DNA of 13,490 nucleotides from an uncultured Planctomycetaceae bacterium. Its GTDB lineage: Bacteria > Planctomycetota > Planctomycetia > Planctomycetales > Planctomycetaceae. The DNA is taken from positions 1 to 13,490 of the forward strand of contig CAIJTL010000929.1 in NCBI GenBank assembly GCA_903823545.1, given 5' to 3'. The translations under genes and the position numbers were made by a program. How positions within the stretch are numbered: the first letter of the stretch is position 1; each line of letters starts with the position of its first letter. Under the pieces are notes generated by a model. The model did not search any database and had not been told where the DNA came from. It was given only the letters and a program-made list of their open reading frames with translations. Below are positions 6,819-13,489 of this stretch, piece after piece.

Positions 6819-8171
6819 TCACTTGCTCTTCTCCGTTTTCCCTGCGCCAGCCGTCTCGGAATACGCAACTGTCGGCGGGAAGCCGTTGAGTCTGCGCCAG
6901 GCTTCGTAGCCGAGGCCGACTTGGTCGAGCAGCACCCAACCATTGGCTCGTGTTCCTTGGCGGAGGTACTTGGTGCTGGGCCACGGTGGCGAGTCGGCAT
7001 CGGGGACGATGAGCAAGCGGAACTGGTTCTTACTGTTGCCTGCGGCGGCATCGACGTTGATGACTTCGCCACCGAACGTGCCGACCGCGACACTTGGCCA
7101 ACCCGCGAATTGCACAGCGGGCCAACCCTCGAATTGCAGCCGCACTTTTCGACCGATGCTGATCAGCGGCGCGTCATTGCCGTTGACCCAAATCTCAGTC
7201 GCGCGATCTTCGGCGTCGGGGATCAACACGAATAGCGGATCGCCTTGCTTGACCATCTCGCCCCCCTGATGAGCCATCAGGTGCATGATTGCGCCATCGC
7301 GGGGAGCCTTTACGATTTGGCTTTGCTGCTGAGCAACCTTCACCTGCAACTCGGCGATCTGCTTGTCGAGCTTTGAGACATCGCCATTCGATTTCTGAAA
7401 CGTCGCTCGTGACGAATCGACCTTCGCCTGAGCTTCACGCTCCTTCGCCGACCGCTCGTTCCGCTTCGCCGCGAGTTCATTCTTCGCGGAGCGGATGTAA
7501 GCCTCGGCCTTATCGACCTTCGTGATCGCCTCTTTCCATTTGCGTTCGGACTCTTGGACTTTCAGATCCGATGAGAGACCGTCCTTCTTAAGCTCTTTTT
7601 GCCGCTCGAAATCGAGCCGCACTTGCAGCTCCCCTGCTTGCTCGAATTCCAGGTTTCTCTCTTCGATCTTCAGCTTCTCCTGAGCCACTTTGATGTACTC
7701 ATCCGCCGCCTTGACCGTTTCGTCGCGTGATGTCTCGAACGCTGCGACCTGTGCTTCATACGCCAGTGCGACGATCTTATTCGCTTCGAGTTCACGCACC
7801 GTCGCCGCGAGTTGCTCCTGTTGCCGAATCTGCAAGTTTGGATCGAGGTCTTGAATCTCCAAGATGAAGTGCCCTTCCTCGACGCGAGCACCATCAAAAA
7901 CTTGATCGCCCCAACGCACGATGCGACCTGAGATCGGAGCCTCGATCGTTTGCTGCCTCTGCAACGGCGCGTACGCGACAACTCGGCCAGTTCCGTCAAC
8001 GGTCTGCTGCCACGGAGCAAATCCCAACGCAACAACCGCCACGGCGAGCAAGACCAGCAACACGCGAGCAACTCGCCGAGCAACTCGCGACGACTTTGCT
8101 AATCGCAACGCGGGGAAACCAACGCTGCCATTGAACTCGCGATTTTCGATTTGCGCGATTGCGTTCGACAT
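6819..8171 (-). CDS. HlyD-family periplasmic adaptor (membrane fusion) protein
   Basis: The 450-residue adaptor is predicted to link an inner-membrane exporter to a TolC channel. It has a basic N-terminus, one membrane anchor (about residues 37-54), a split lipoyl/barrel-sandwich domain (QTIEAPISGRIVRWGDQVFDG, about 74-94, and IVKAPRDGAIMHLMAHQGGE, about 286-305), and between them a charged coiled coil (about 111-285, rich in Glu/Lys/Gln/Ala). The later beta-barrel contains the GWP-type pair EGWPAVQFAGWPSV. The ATG at 8171 is chosen because AGGAG lies six bases upstream; a GTG at 8201, overlapping the ABC stop, would add ten residues. It follows the ABC gene by 26 nt, so both are very likely co-expressed. 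Confidence 0.9.
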   Translation of the reverse strand: MSNAIAQIENREFNGSVGFPALRLAKSSRVARRVARVLLVLLAVAVVALGFAPWQQTVDGTGRVVAYAPLQRQQTIEAPISGRIVRWGDQVFDGARVEEGHFILEIQDLDPNLQIRQQEQLAATVRELEANKIVALAYEAQVAAFETSRDETVKAADEYIKVAQEKLKIEERNLEFEQAGELQVRLDFERQKELKKDGLSSDLKVQESERKWKEAITKVDKAEAYIRSAKNELAAKRNERSAKEREAQAKVDSSRATFQKSNGDVSKLDKQIAELQVKVAQQQSQIVKAPRDGAIMHLMAHQGGEMVKQGDPLFVLIPDAEDRATEIWVNGNDAPLISIGRKVRLQFEGWPAVQFAGWPSVAVGTFGGEVINVDAAAGNSKNQFRLLIVPDADSPPWPSTKYLRQGTRANGWVLLDQVGLGYEAWRRLNGFPPTVAYSETAGAGKTEKSK

Positions 8172-8197
8172 TTCCAGCTCCTGTCTCTCCGCTGTCT

Positions 8198-10378
8198 TCA
8201 CAGTTCACAAACCCGATCGCATTTCGCCATGAGCGATTTGCGACCCGTCGTCAAAATCACCGAACAGTCGGCTCGCGTCCTCTTCAATTCATCCAGCAAA
8301 CGTTCGCCGTCCTCGTCGGGCAGCGCGTCGAGCAAGCCGTCGATCAGCAACAACCGTGGTTTGCCAACCAGCGCGCGAGCCAACATCAATCGCCGAGCCT
8401 GACTCTCGGACAATGGTTTGCCGTCATGTGCGAGGTGCGTGTCCAGACTCCAGTTCAGTCGAAGGTGGTCACTCTTCGCATCATCGGTTAACCCCATTCG
8501 CCGCAGTGCGTCGCGAACGTCTGTCGTCGTAATCTCCGGTCGATCTAGGTGGACGTTCTCGGCCAGCGTTCCTTCGAGGACATCGATACCGCGAACAAGC
8601 GACACGATTTGCCGCAGCGCCTCCGGTCGCAGGTCGCCCAGATCGAGATCATCCAAGTCGATTCGCCCTGACGACGGCTCGCGCAGCCGAAACAACAAAT
8701 CGAGCAGAGTGCTCTTGCCACTGCCGGACGGTCCGGTGATCGCGACCACTTCTCCGGGGGCCACATCGAGCGAAACCTCGCTCAATCCGAGCGAACCGTC
8801 ATCATACAAGTAGCCCACGCCTCTCAAGGACAAGCCCGCTGCGCCGCTATTTCCGACGTGGATCAAGCCTGACGATGGCTCGACCGGCAGATCGAACAAG
8901 TGACCCAACTTGTCCATTGAAGTCAGCAGGTCGTAGAAGCTCTCGAATTGCTTCTCCAGCTTAGCGATCGCCGCCACGATCAAGGTCACAATCAATTCCG
9001 CAGCGACCAATTGGCCGAGTGTCATCTGGCCTTGAATTACCAGGAACCCACCCAGTCCCAGCAGTACCGCGCTGGCCAACGCCTCAAGCGCGAGTCCCAG
9101 GAGGATGTGCCGGATGATCACGCGATAGTGAGCTTCTCGCGCCACGAGGTAATCGGTCGTCAGCCGGTCGGCTCGCGTCAAGGCGAACTCCGCAGCGCCG
9201 ACCACCTTGAACACCGTTGGGCAGCGAGCGATGTCTTCCAACCAACCGGCCACTGCATATTTGCTCACAGACTCCTCAATACTGGTCCGTACTGCTCCGC
9301 GACTCAGCACGAAGACATTGAACGCCAGCATCACCAGCAGCACCACATCGAACGCCAGCAGCCACGGGTGATAAAACGCCAGCACGATCATGCCGAGACC
9401 GACTGTCAGCACGACCGTCAATCCATCGAGTGCCAACTGCGCCACCGTCTTCTGTATCGTCACTATGTCGAAGAACCGGTTGAGCAACTCAGGCGAGAAT
9501 TGATGTGCCGCATCCAATCGCACTCTTGGCAACTGCCACGCCAATCGCGCGACGACTCGTGCGAACAGTCGCCGCTGAATCAATTCCACAACGAACCGCT
9601 GCAAAAATCGCAACGTCGCCGCAAAGCCCAGGAACGTCAGCAAGATGAACGACAACACGATCAGCGGTTGCAGCAGCGTCCCGAACGAGACTGTGTTGAC
9701 GAGTGCCTCCACTGCGATCGGTGTCGCCAGAGTCAGCATGCCGATGAATAACGCGAAGACCAGCACAATCCACAAGTCCGACCGCTCCGGTCGCATGAAC
9801 TCCCACAGCCGCGACCACGACGAAGGATGTGCATGTGCGGCGTCGCCGGTTCCGCCGTGGTGCGAACCGCCGCCGTGTCTGCCCGCCGTCAGTGGCAGAT
9901 CATCCGACATGGGGTCGAGAATGACCCACCGCCGATCCGCTGTGCCCTTAGTCGCGCCGAGCAACGAGGACAACTCTCGCGACGAAACCCAGCGCCCAGT
10001 CAGCTCGCCAGGCAATGCATACAAATGAGTTTTCTGCCGCCTGGCTCCGGTCAGCACGAGCAACTGAAAGCCTTCGTTCTCGCCGTTGGTAACGGCAGCA
10101 AAGCCGTTTCGCAACAACTCGAAGACCTCTCGCGGAGAAGCATCAATGACGCGCGTGGCATAGTTTTGCCCTCGCCCTGTTTCGACGATCCATTTCCACC
10201 AGAGATCACTCTCCACACCAGGCCAAGCCTGCATCGCATCGGCGAGTGAGCGGCGGATGGCTGAGACATCCACTCGCCGCCTCTCCCCGCACAGCAATCG
10301 AATTGCCTCGGCTCCCAATTCGCCAAACCGTGTCGCATTCGTCTGCGGCACCGGTCGGATTATTTCTGGTTGAATCAT
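8198..10378 (-). CDS. ABC exporter, fused membrane and nucleotide-binding domains, with degenerate ATPase site
   Basis: This 726-residue protein has a unique N-terminal region (about 1-195, not recognised), a His/Gly-rich linker (167-185), an exporter-type membrane domain (about 200-470, five to six segments) and a C-terminal nucleotide-binding domain (about 515-726). The Walker A motif GPSGSGKST (549-557) is intact. Other motifs deviate: the Q-loop Gln appears as R596, the signature is LSESQ (656-660), the Walker B Asp (D680) is followed by Gly681 where the catalytic Glu belongs, the D-loop reads DALP, and the switch His position reads TGR (711-713). ATP binding looks possible and normal hydrolysis doubtful. 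The N-terminus lacks an obvious Cys/His peptidase C39 signature. With the adjacent HlyD gene it resembles type I secretion; the substrate is unknown. Confidence 0.88.
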   Translation of the reverse strand: MIQPEIIRPVPQTNATRFGELGAEAIRLLCGERRRVDVSAIRRSLADAMQAWPGVESDLWWKWIVETGRGQNYATRVIDASPREVFELLRNGFAAVTNGENEGFQLLVLTGARRQKTHLYALPGELTGRWVSSRELSSLLGATKGTADRRWVILDPMSDDLPLTAGRHGGGSHHGGTGDAAHAHPSSWSRLWEFMRPERSDLWIVLVFALFIGMLTLATPIAVEALVNTVSFGTLLQPLIVLSFILLTFLGFAATLRFLQRFVVELIQRRLFARVVARLAWQLPRVRLDAAHQFSPELLNRFFDIVTIQKTVAQLALDGLTVVLTVGLGMIVLAFYHPWLLAFDVVLLVMLAFNVFVLSRGAVRTSIEESVSKYAVAGWLEDIARCPTVFKVVGAAEFALTRADRLTTDYLVAREAHYRVIIRHILLGLALEALASAVLLGLGGFLVIQGQMTLGQLVAAELIVTLIVAAIAKLEKQFESFYDLLTSMDKLGHLFDLPVEPSSGLIHVGNSGAAGLSLRGVGYLYDDGSLGLSEVSLDVAPGEVVAITGPSGSGKSTLLDLLFRLREPSSGRIDLDDLDLGDLRPEALRQIVSLVRGIDVLEGTLAENVHLDRPEITTTDVRDALRRMGLTDDAKSDHLRLNWSLDTHLAHDGKPLSESQARRLMLARALVGKPRLLLIDGLLDALPDEDGERLLDELKRTRADCSVILTTGRKSLMAKCDRVCEL

Positions 10379-10458
10379 CGTCTATTCATTCGTTTGATAC
10401 CTGGAGAAGGCCACTTCAGGCCGGACCAAATTGGCAATTGGATCTGTTGAGCAAGCAG

Positions 10459-11490
10459 CTAAATTATGGAATTGGCATCGCGCGGAGACGCGAGACGATC
10501 ACAGGCGAACGACTCTGGGACGACCGCGACAAACAACGGTCCAGAGGCCAGCGTGGCCGATATCGATTCAACTCCCTTTACTTCCTGAGATCGCCACAAA
10601 GACGCGACTACTGACGTCGCCAAGATACCGACTACCACGCTCAAGCTGGCCGCAATCGGGATCGGGGTTATATCCACGAGCATCATTTTCGTCCCGACGA
10701 AGGTCAAAATGCCAGCCAATCCGTATTTGAGGTAACGGAATTTATCCATCATCCCCGCCAAAGCGAAGTACAACGCTCGCAAGCCGAGCATAGCAAACAC
10801 GTTCGAGGTGAAGACAATGAACGGATCGCTGGATACCGCCAGAATTGCAGGGATCGAATCGACCGCAAAGATCAAGTCGGTGGTCTCCACCATAATCAAC
10901 ACCAAAATCAACGGCGTCGCCCAAAGTTTGCCTTCGTGCCGAACAAAGAACCAATCGTCGTGATACTCCGCCGTCACGGGGAAAATGTTGCGGCAAAAGC
11001 GAATCAATGGATGCTTCTCTGGATCAGCCGGATTGAGATTCGGCCGCAGCATCTTCAGTCCGGTCAACACCAAGAACCCGCCAAAGACGTAGATCAACCA
11101 ATGAAATCGTTCGATCAACGCGACACCGGCAAAGATCATCGCCGCTCGCATCAAGAGCGCCCCGAAGACTCCCCAAAACAGGATCTTGTGCTCACAGTGC
11201 TTCGGTACTCGAAAAGCAGCAAACAACACCGCGAAAACAAAGACGTTATCAACGCTCAGCGATTTCTCGATGAGGTAGCCCGTCAAGAATTCCATCGCCG
11301 GTTTCGAGCCGCCCCAAAAGTACAATCCGAGATTGAACACCATCGCTAACGCGATCCACACCGCGCTCCATGTCAGCGCCTCGCGGATTCTCACAACGTG
11401 AGCCTTCCGATGAAACACGCCCAGATCAAGTGCCAGCATCGCTAATACGAAAGCAATGAAGCCCAACCAACTCCACATCGAGATTTCCAT
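10459..11490 (-). CDS. TerC-family integral membrane protein (probable metal exporter)
   Basis: The 343-residue protein has about nine membrane segments and the TerC/Alx hallmarks: KSLSVDNVFVFAVLFAAF (76-93) with D81/N82, VETTDLIFAVDSIPAI (201-216) with acidic E202, D205 and D211, and SNVFAMLGLRALYF (229-242). Members of the family export manganese or protect against metal and tellurite stress; which applies here is unknown. The start at 11490 has AGGGA six bases upstream. After the last membrane segment (ends near residue 298) a tail of about 45 residues continues, longer than I expect for the family and of moderate complexity. It lies 56 nt after the second BON-like gene and 80 nt before the ABC gene, on the same strand. 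No Mn riboswitch-like leader is visible. Confidence 0.92.
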   Translation of the reverse strand: MEISMWSWLGFIAFVLAMLALDLGVFHRKAHVVRIREALTWSAVWIALAMVFNLGLYFWGGSKPAMEFLTGYLIEKSLSVDNVFVFAVLFAAFRVPKHCEHKILFWGVFGALLMRAAMIFAGVALIERFHWLIYVFGGFLVLTGLKMLRPNLNPADPEKHPLIRFCRNIFPVTAEYHDDWFFVRHEGKLWATPLILVLIMVETTDLIFAVDSIPAILAVSSDPFIVFTSNVFAMLGLRALYFALAGMMDKFRYLKYGLAGILTFVGTKMMLVDITPIPIAASLSVVVGILATSVVASLWRSQEVKGVESISATLASGPLFVAVVPESFACDRLASPRDANSII

Positions 11491-11546
11491 GACTATTCCC
11501 TGACTCTCTGCTCAAACTCACACTGATGTGATGAAATGGTGATCGC

Positions 11547-11900
11547 TCAAGCTCCCTGTCGGTTGAGATCCTGCAACGGGCAGATTCTGACATCGACATG
11601 AATTAAACATTTCTGCTTCACCTGGAGTTCCTCTGCCGTCTGAAGAGCCGATTCAAGAACTTGCAAAGAAACAGCAAGGCCGTGTACGCGAATCAGCGTG
11701 TCTTCACACTCCACTCGCAAGCCGGAGTGATCGAATTCGCGAACATGAGTTACCACGTCTGGAGCCACTTGCGCTGGAACATCCACCTGAAACATCGACA
11801 AATGCTCCATCGATTCGACGCCGTATTGCCAATTTACGAAATCGCCTCGTCGCATTAGGTGAGTCAATCCTGGGAGAGCGATGTTGGTTCTCATGGTCAT
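11547..11900 (-). CDS. Small protein with a divergent BON-like C-terminal half
   Basis: I do not recognise a named family for this 117-residue protein. Its N-terminal 40 residues have no clear pattern. Residues about 60-107 align without gaps to residues 35-82 of the upstream neighbour, sharing about 11 of 48 positions by eye, including a Gly and a conserved EELQ/KELQ patch. That suggests a degenerate BON-like alpha/beta fold arising by tandem duplication. No signal peptide or membrane segment is evident. The ATG at 11900 has GGAG eight bases upstream; the ATG at 11894 is nearly as good. A GTG at 11966, overlapping the upstream stop, would add 22 low-complexity residues and is less likely. 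The gene sits between the BON-like gene and terC. Confidence 0.7.
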   Translation of the reverse strand: MTMRTNIALPGLTHLMRRGDFVNWQYGVESMEHLSMFQVDVPAQVAPDVVTHVREFDHSGLRVECEDTLIRVHGLAVSLQVLESALQTAEELQVKQKCLIHVDVRICPLQDLNRQGA

Positions 11901-11962
11901 TGACTCCTCTCCGGGTGAAATTGGCTGATTATCATTTTGGGGAACAGTTGGGATAGTCGCAC

Positions 11963-12229
11963 TCACACCGTTGCCGACAACTTTAAAACCTGCACCTGAA
12001 CGCGAACTGGCAGTAAATATGCCGCCTGCAATTCTTTCACCGACTCAATCAATAATTGCAAAACGTGATAAGAACCAACGCGGCCAATTACCGTGACCTG
12101 TTGCTCGTTCACGTCGATTTGCAGATCTCGTACTTGCGAATGCGTTCGCTGGCGAATCGCGGCCCCAATCTGTTCGCTGAATTGTTCTGAGCTACAAAGA
12201 CGGGGCGTACGGGGAATGGCTTCTAACAT
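11963..12229 (-). CDS. Small BON-like domain protein
   Basis: The 88-residue product contains one BON-like unit (about 20-82): a helix with AAIRQRTHSQVRDL, a strand LQIDVNEQQVTVIGRVGSYH with the typical Gly before the second helix, then a helix QLLIESVKEL and a final strand VRVQVQVL. BON domains bind membranes or other macromolecules; here there is no lipobox or signal peptide, so a cytosolic role is more likely. The ATG at 12229 is chosen with a weak GGAT upstream; a TTG at 12235 would add two residues. It lies 51 nt after the second HPF-like gene. Fold assignment is by pattern only. Confidence 0.72.
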   Translation of the reverse strand: MLEAIPRTPRLCSSEQFSEQIGAAIRQRTHSQVRDLQIDVNEQQVTVIGRVGSYHVLQLLIESVKELQAAYLLPVRVQVQVLKLSATV

Positions 12230-12280
12230 CAGCAAGATCCATTGTTAAATGAACAGCGGGCTTAAAATATCGAAGAACTT

Positions 12281-12589
12281 TCAGAAACCGCGACGGCGTT
12301 CCAACTCGCGATTCACTGAGCGGGCGGCACGTTCAGCGACGCTCGATACAACTTCGAAAACAGAAGGGTCTGTGTCTTCCACGACAACTTCTCCGCTTGG
12401 ATTCAGCATGATCCGCAGACGGCAATGTTTGTCGCTTCCACCGCGATGTCCGTTCGCGTCGCTGAAAACTACGGACACGGTGCGAATTTGCGTTGAGAAT
12501 CTTCCGACAGCGAATTGCAGTCGCCGCTCAACCCAATCTCGCATTCCTTCCGTCAATGTCACATTTCGTTTTGTCACTTTGATCCGAAT
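12281..12589 (-). CDS. HPF/RaiA-type ribosome hibernation protein, apparent ATT start
   Basis: This 102-residue protein has the S30AE pattern: RIKVTKRNVTLTEGMRDWVE (2-21), a helix to about residue 30, strands TVSVVFSD (37-44) and CRLRIMLNPSGEVVVE (56-71), and a long Arg-rich C-terminal helix. Such proteins bind the small ribosomal subunit and promote inactive ribosome dimers or protect idle ribosomes. It is about half identical by eye to the paralog at 12988-13350, with an extra four residues (GGSD, 51-54). The shared leader CAGGAGAATAATCAT is identical in both genes, but the base completing the paralog's ATG is T here, giving ATT at 12587-12589 with AGGAG seven bases upstream. The only in-frame alternative of note is a GTG at 12664, which overlaps the end of csrA and adds 25 poorly conserved residues. 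The family call is strong; the start is uncertain. Confidence 0.82.
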   Translation of the reverse strand: MRIKVTKRNVTLTEGMRDWVERRLQFAVGRFSTQIRTVSVVFSDANGHRGGSDKHCRLRIMLNPSGEVVVEDTDPSVFEVVSSVAERAARSVNRELERRRGF

Positions 12590-12601
12590 GATTATTCTCC
12601 T
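12587..12601 (-). promoter_or_regulatory. Ribosome binding site preceding an ATT codon
   Basis: AGGAG (12597-12601, minus strand) is followed by seven bases and then ATT. The paralogous gene has the same AGGAG and the same spacer (13351-13362) in front of ATG. The conserved spacing argues that translation begins at this ATT. Confidence 0.6.
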
Positions 12602-12654
12602 GCTATGCGATCCATCGCGGTTCGCAAAGTTACCCGTTGCTAGTCGATCATTTC

Positions 12655-12954
12655 TCAAACACACTTCCGCGGCTGAGTTTTCGCAGAGGCAGGAAAGAGC
12701 AGTGATCCCAAATCTGGGTCCAAAAGGGGACTCACAACGGCGGACTTAAAAGGCTTTGCGGATGTTGATTCCGTCAACCCGCTCGCAGGCTGCCATCGCG
12801 GTTCGGTCAATAACTCATCCCTGACGATGGAAACATCGCGGGGAGCAGCAATCCCCAGGCGCACCTTTCCACCACTGATTTCCAAAACCTTGATCACGAT
12901 GTCGAACCCCGGTAAGCAAATCTGTTCCTGGACCTTGCGACTAAGTACCAGCAT
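12655..12954 (-). CDS. csrA: CsrA/RsmA-type RNA-binding regulator with extended C-terminus
   Basis: CsrA binds GGA motifs in mRNA leaders and usually blocks ribosome access. Residues 1-48 are a clear CsrA core: MLVLSRKVQEQICLPG, IVIKVLEISGGKVRLGIAAP and RDVSIVRDEL, with the RNA-contact R6 and R45 (R44 in E. coli). The full 99 residues exceed the usual 55-75; the tail from about residue 50 is Pro/Ser/Ala-rich and not recognised. AAGGAG lies eight bases before the ATG at 12954. The gene is framed by two HPF-type genes on the same strand; the leaders of all three contain AGGAG, which includes a GGA, so autoregulation and control of the neighbours are possible, though untested. Confidence 0.92.
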   Translation of the reverse strand: MLVLSRKVQEQICLPGFDIVIKVLEISGGKVRLGIAAPRDVSIVRDELLTEPRWQPASGLTESTSAKPFKSAVVSPLLDPDLGSLLFPASAKTQPRKCV

Positions 12955-12987
12955 GATTTTTACTCCTTAAGAAAAAGGACGGGGCGC

Positions 12988-13350
12988 TCAATTCGGTCGC
13001 CACTCGCGACAACGACGAGACTCACAAAAAATCACACGCTCCGGCACATCGCCAAACTCGCGGCGGCGACCCAACGCTCGACTCACCAATCGAACGGAAC
13101 GATCGGCGACGTTCGCCACGGCAGTGACGACCGAAGCGTCGATGCCTTCGAGCACCACTTCCCCACTAGGAATCAACGCAATCCGTAGTCGGCATTGTTT
13201 GTCGCGATTGCCGCTCACATTACTGAAGATCACAGAGACACGGCGAATTCGCGACGAGAAACTTGCTAGTACGAATTGCAATCGGCGTTCAATCCATTCC
13301 CGCAGACCGTCCGTCAACATCACACTTCGCTTCGTCACTTTGATCAGCAT
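12988..13350 (-). CDS. HPF/RaiA-type ribosome hibernation protein with Cys-containing tail
   Basis: The 120-residue product shares the S30AE core with its paralog downstream: MLIKVTKRSVMLTDGLREWI (1-20), strands RVSVIFSN (37-44) and CRLRIALIPSGEVVLE (53-68), and a helix rich in Arg and Val. It should bind the 30S subunit like other HPF/YfiA/RaiA proteins. Beyond the core (after about residue 97) is a tail with C109 and C114 (FCESRRC) that the paralog lacks. The ATG at 13350 has AGGAG at 13358-13362, seven bases upstream; an in-frame GTG further upstream would add a 32-residue segment without S30AE similarity and is rejected. It is 33 nt upstream of csrA and probably the first gene of the long minus-strand unit. 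Confidence 0.88.
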   Translation of the reverse strand: MLIKVTKRSVMLTDGLREWIERRLQFVLASFSSRIRRVSVIFSNVSGNRDKQCRLRIALIPSGEVVLEGIDASVVTAVANVADRSVRLVSRALGRRREFGDVPERVIFCESRRCREWRPN

Positions 13351-13412
13351 GATTATTCTCCTGACATTTGGAGCCAAACAAATCTCAGGATATGCCTGGA
13401 TATCAGAGAGCG

Positions 13413-13428
13413 GGGGGCATACGCCCCC
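13413..13428. repeat. GC-rich perfect hairpin
   Basis: GGGGGC and GCCCCC pair around the loop ATAC. It lies about 63-78 bases upstream of the hpf ATG at 13350. It could be a terminator of an upstream minus-strand gene or part of a dispersed intergenic repeat; no T-tract follows it directly. Confidence 0.5.
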
Positions 13429-13472
13429 AAAGTGTTGCTGGCTCATCGGGCGAGGAACCTAACAACCCCTCC

Positions 13473-13489
13473 GCTGACACCTTGTCAGC
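13473..13489. repeat. Perfect 7-bp hairpin at the right edge
   Basis: GCTGACA and TGTCAGC pair around a CCT loop, immediately before the window ends. It may extend past the edge. Its closeness to the GC-rich hairpin suggests both belong to one palindromic intergenic element. Confidence 0.5.

Noticed and set aside
8948..9751. 267-codon plus-strand open frame, rich in Gln, His and Arg
   Set aside because: It lies antisense within the ABC exporter gene, which has clear motifs. Its biased composition is what the reverse frame of that gene would give.
11491..11546. Mn-sensing yybP-ykoY riboswitch before terC
   Set aside because: Only 56 bases separate terC from the preceding gene, too short for this riboswitch, and none of its conserved loops is visible.
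12249..12749. 166-codon plus-strand open frame
   Set aside because: It is antisense to an HPF-type gene and the end of csrA. Its Ser/Arg/Thr-rich product is not protein-like.
13351..13446. N-terminal extension of the first HPF gene to a GTG at 13446
   Set aside because: The extra 32 residues have no S30AE similarity and run through the hairpin region. The ATG at 13350 has an excellent ribosome binding site.
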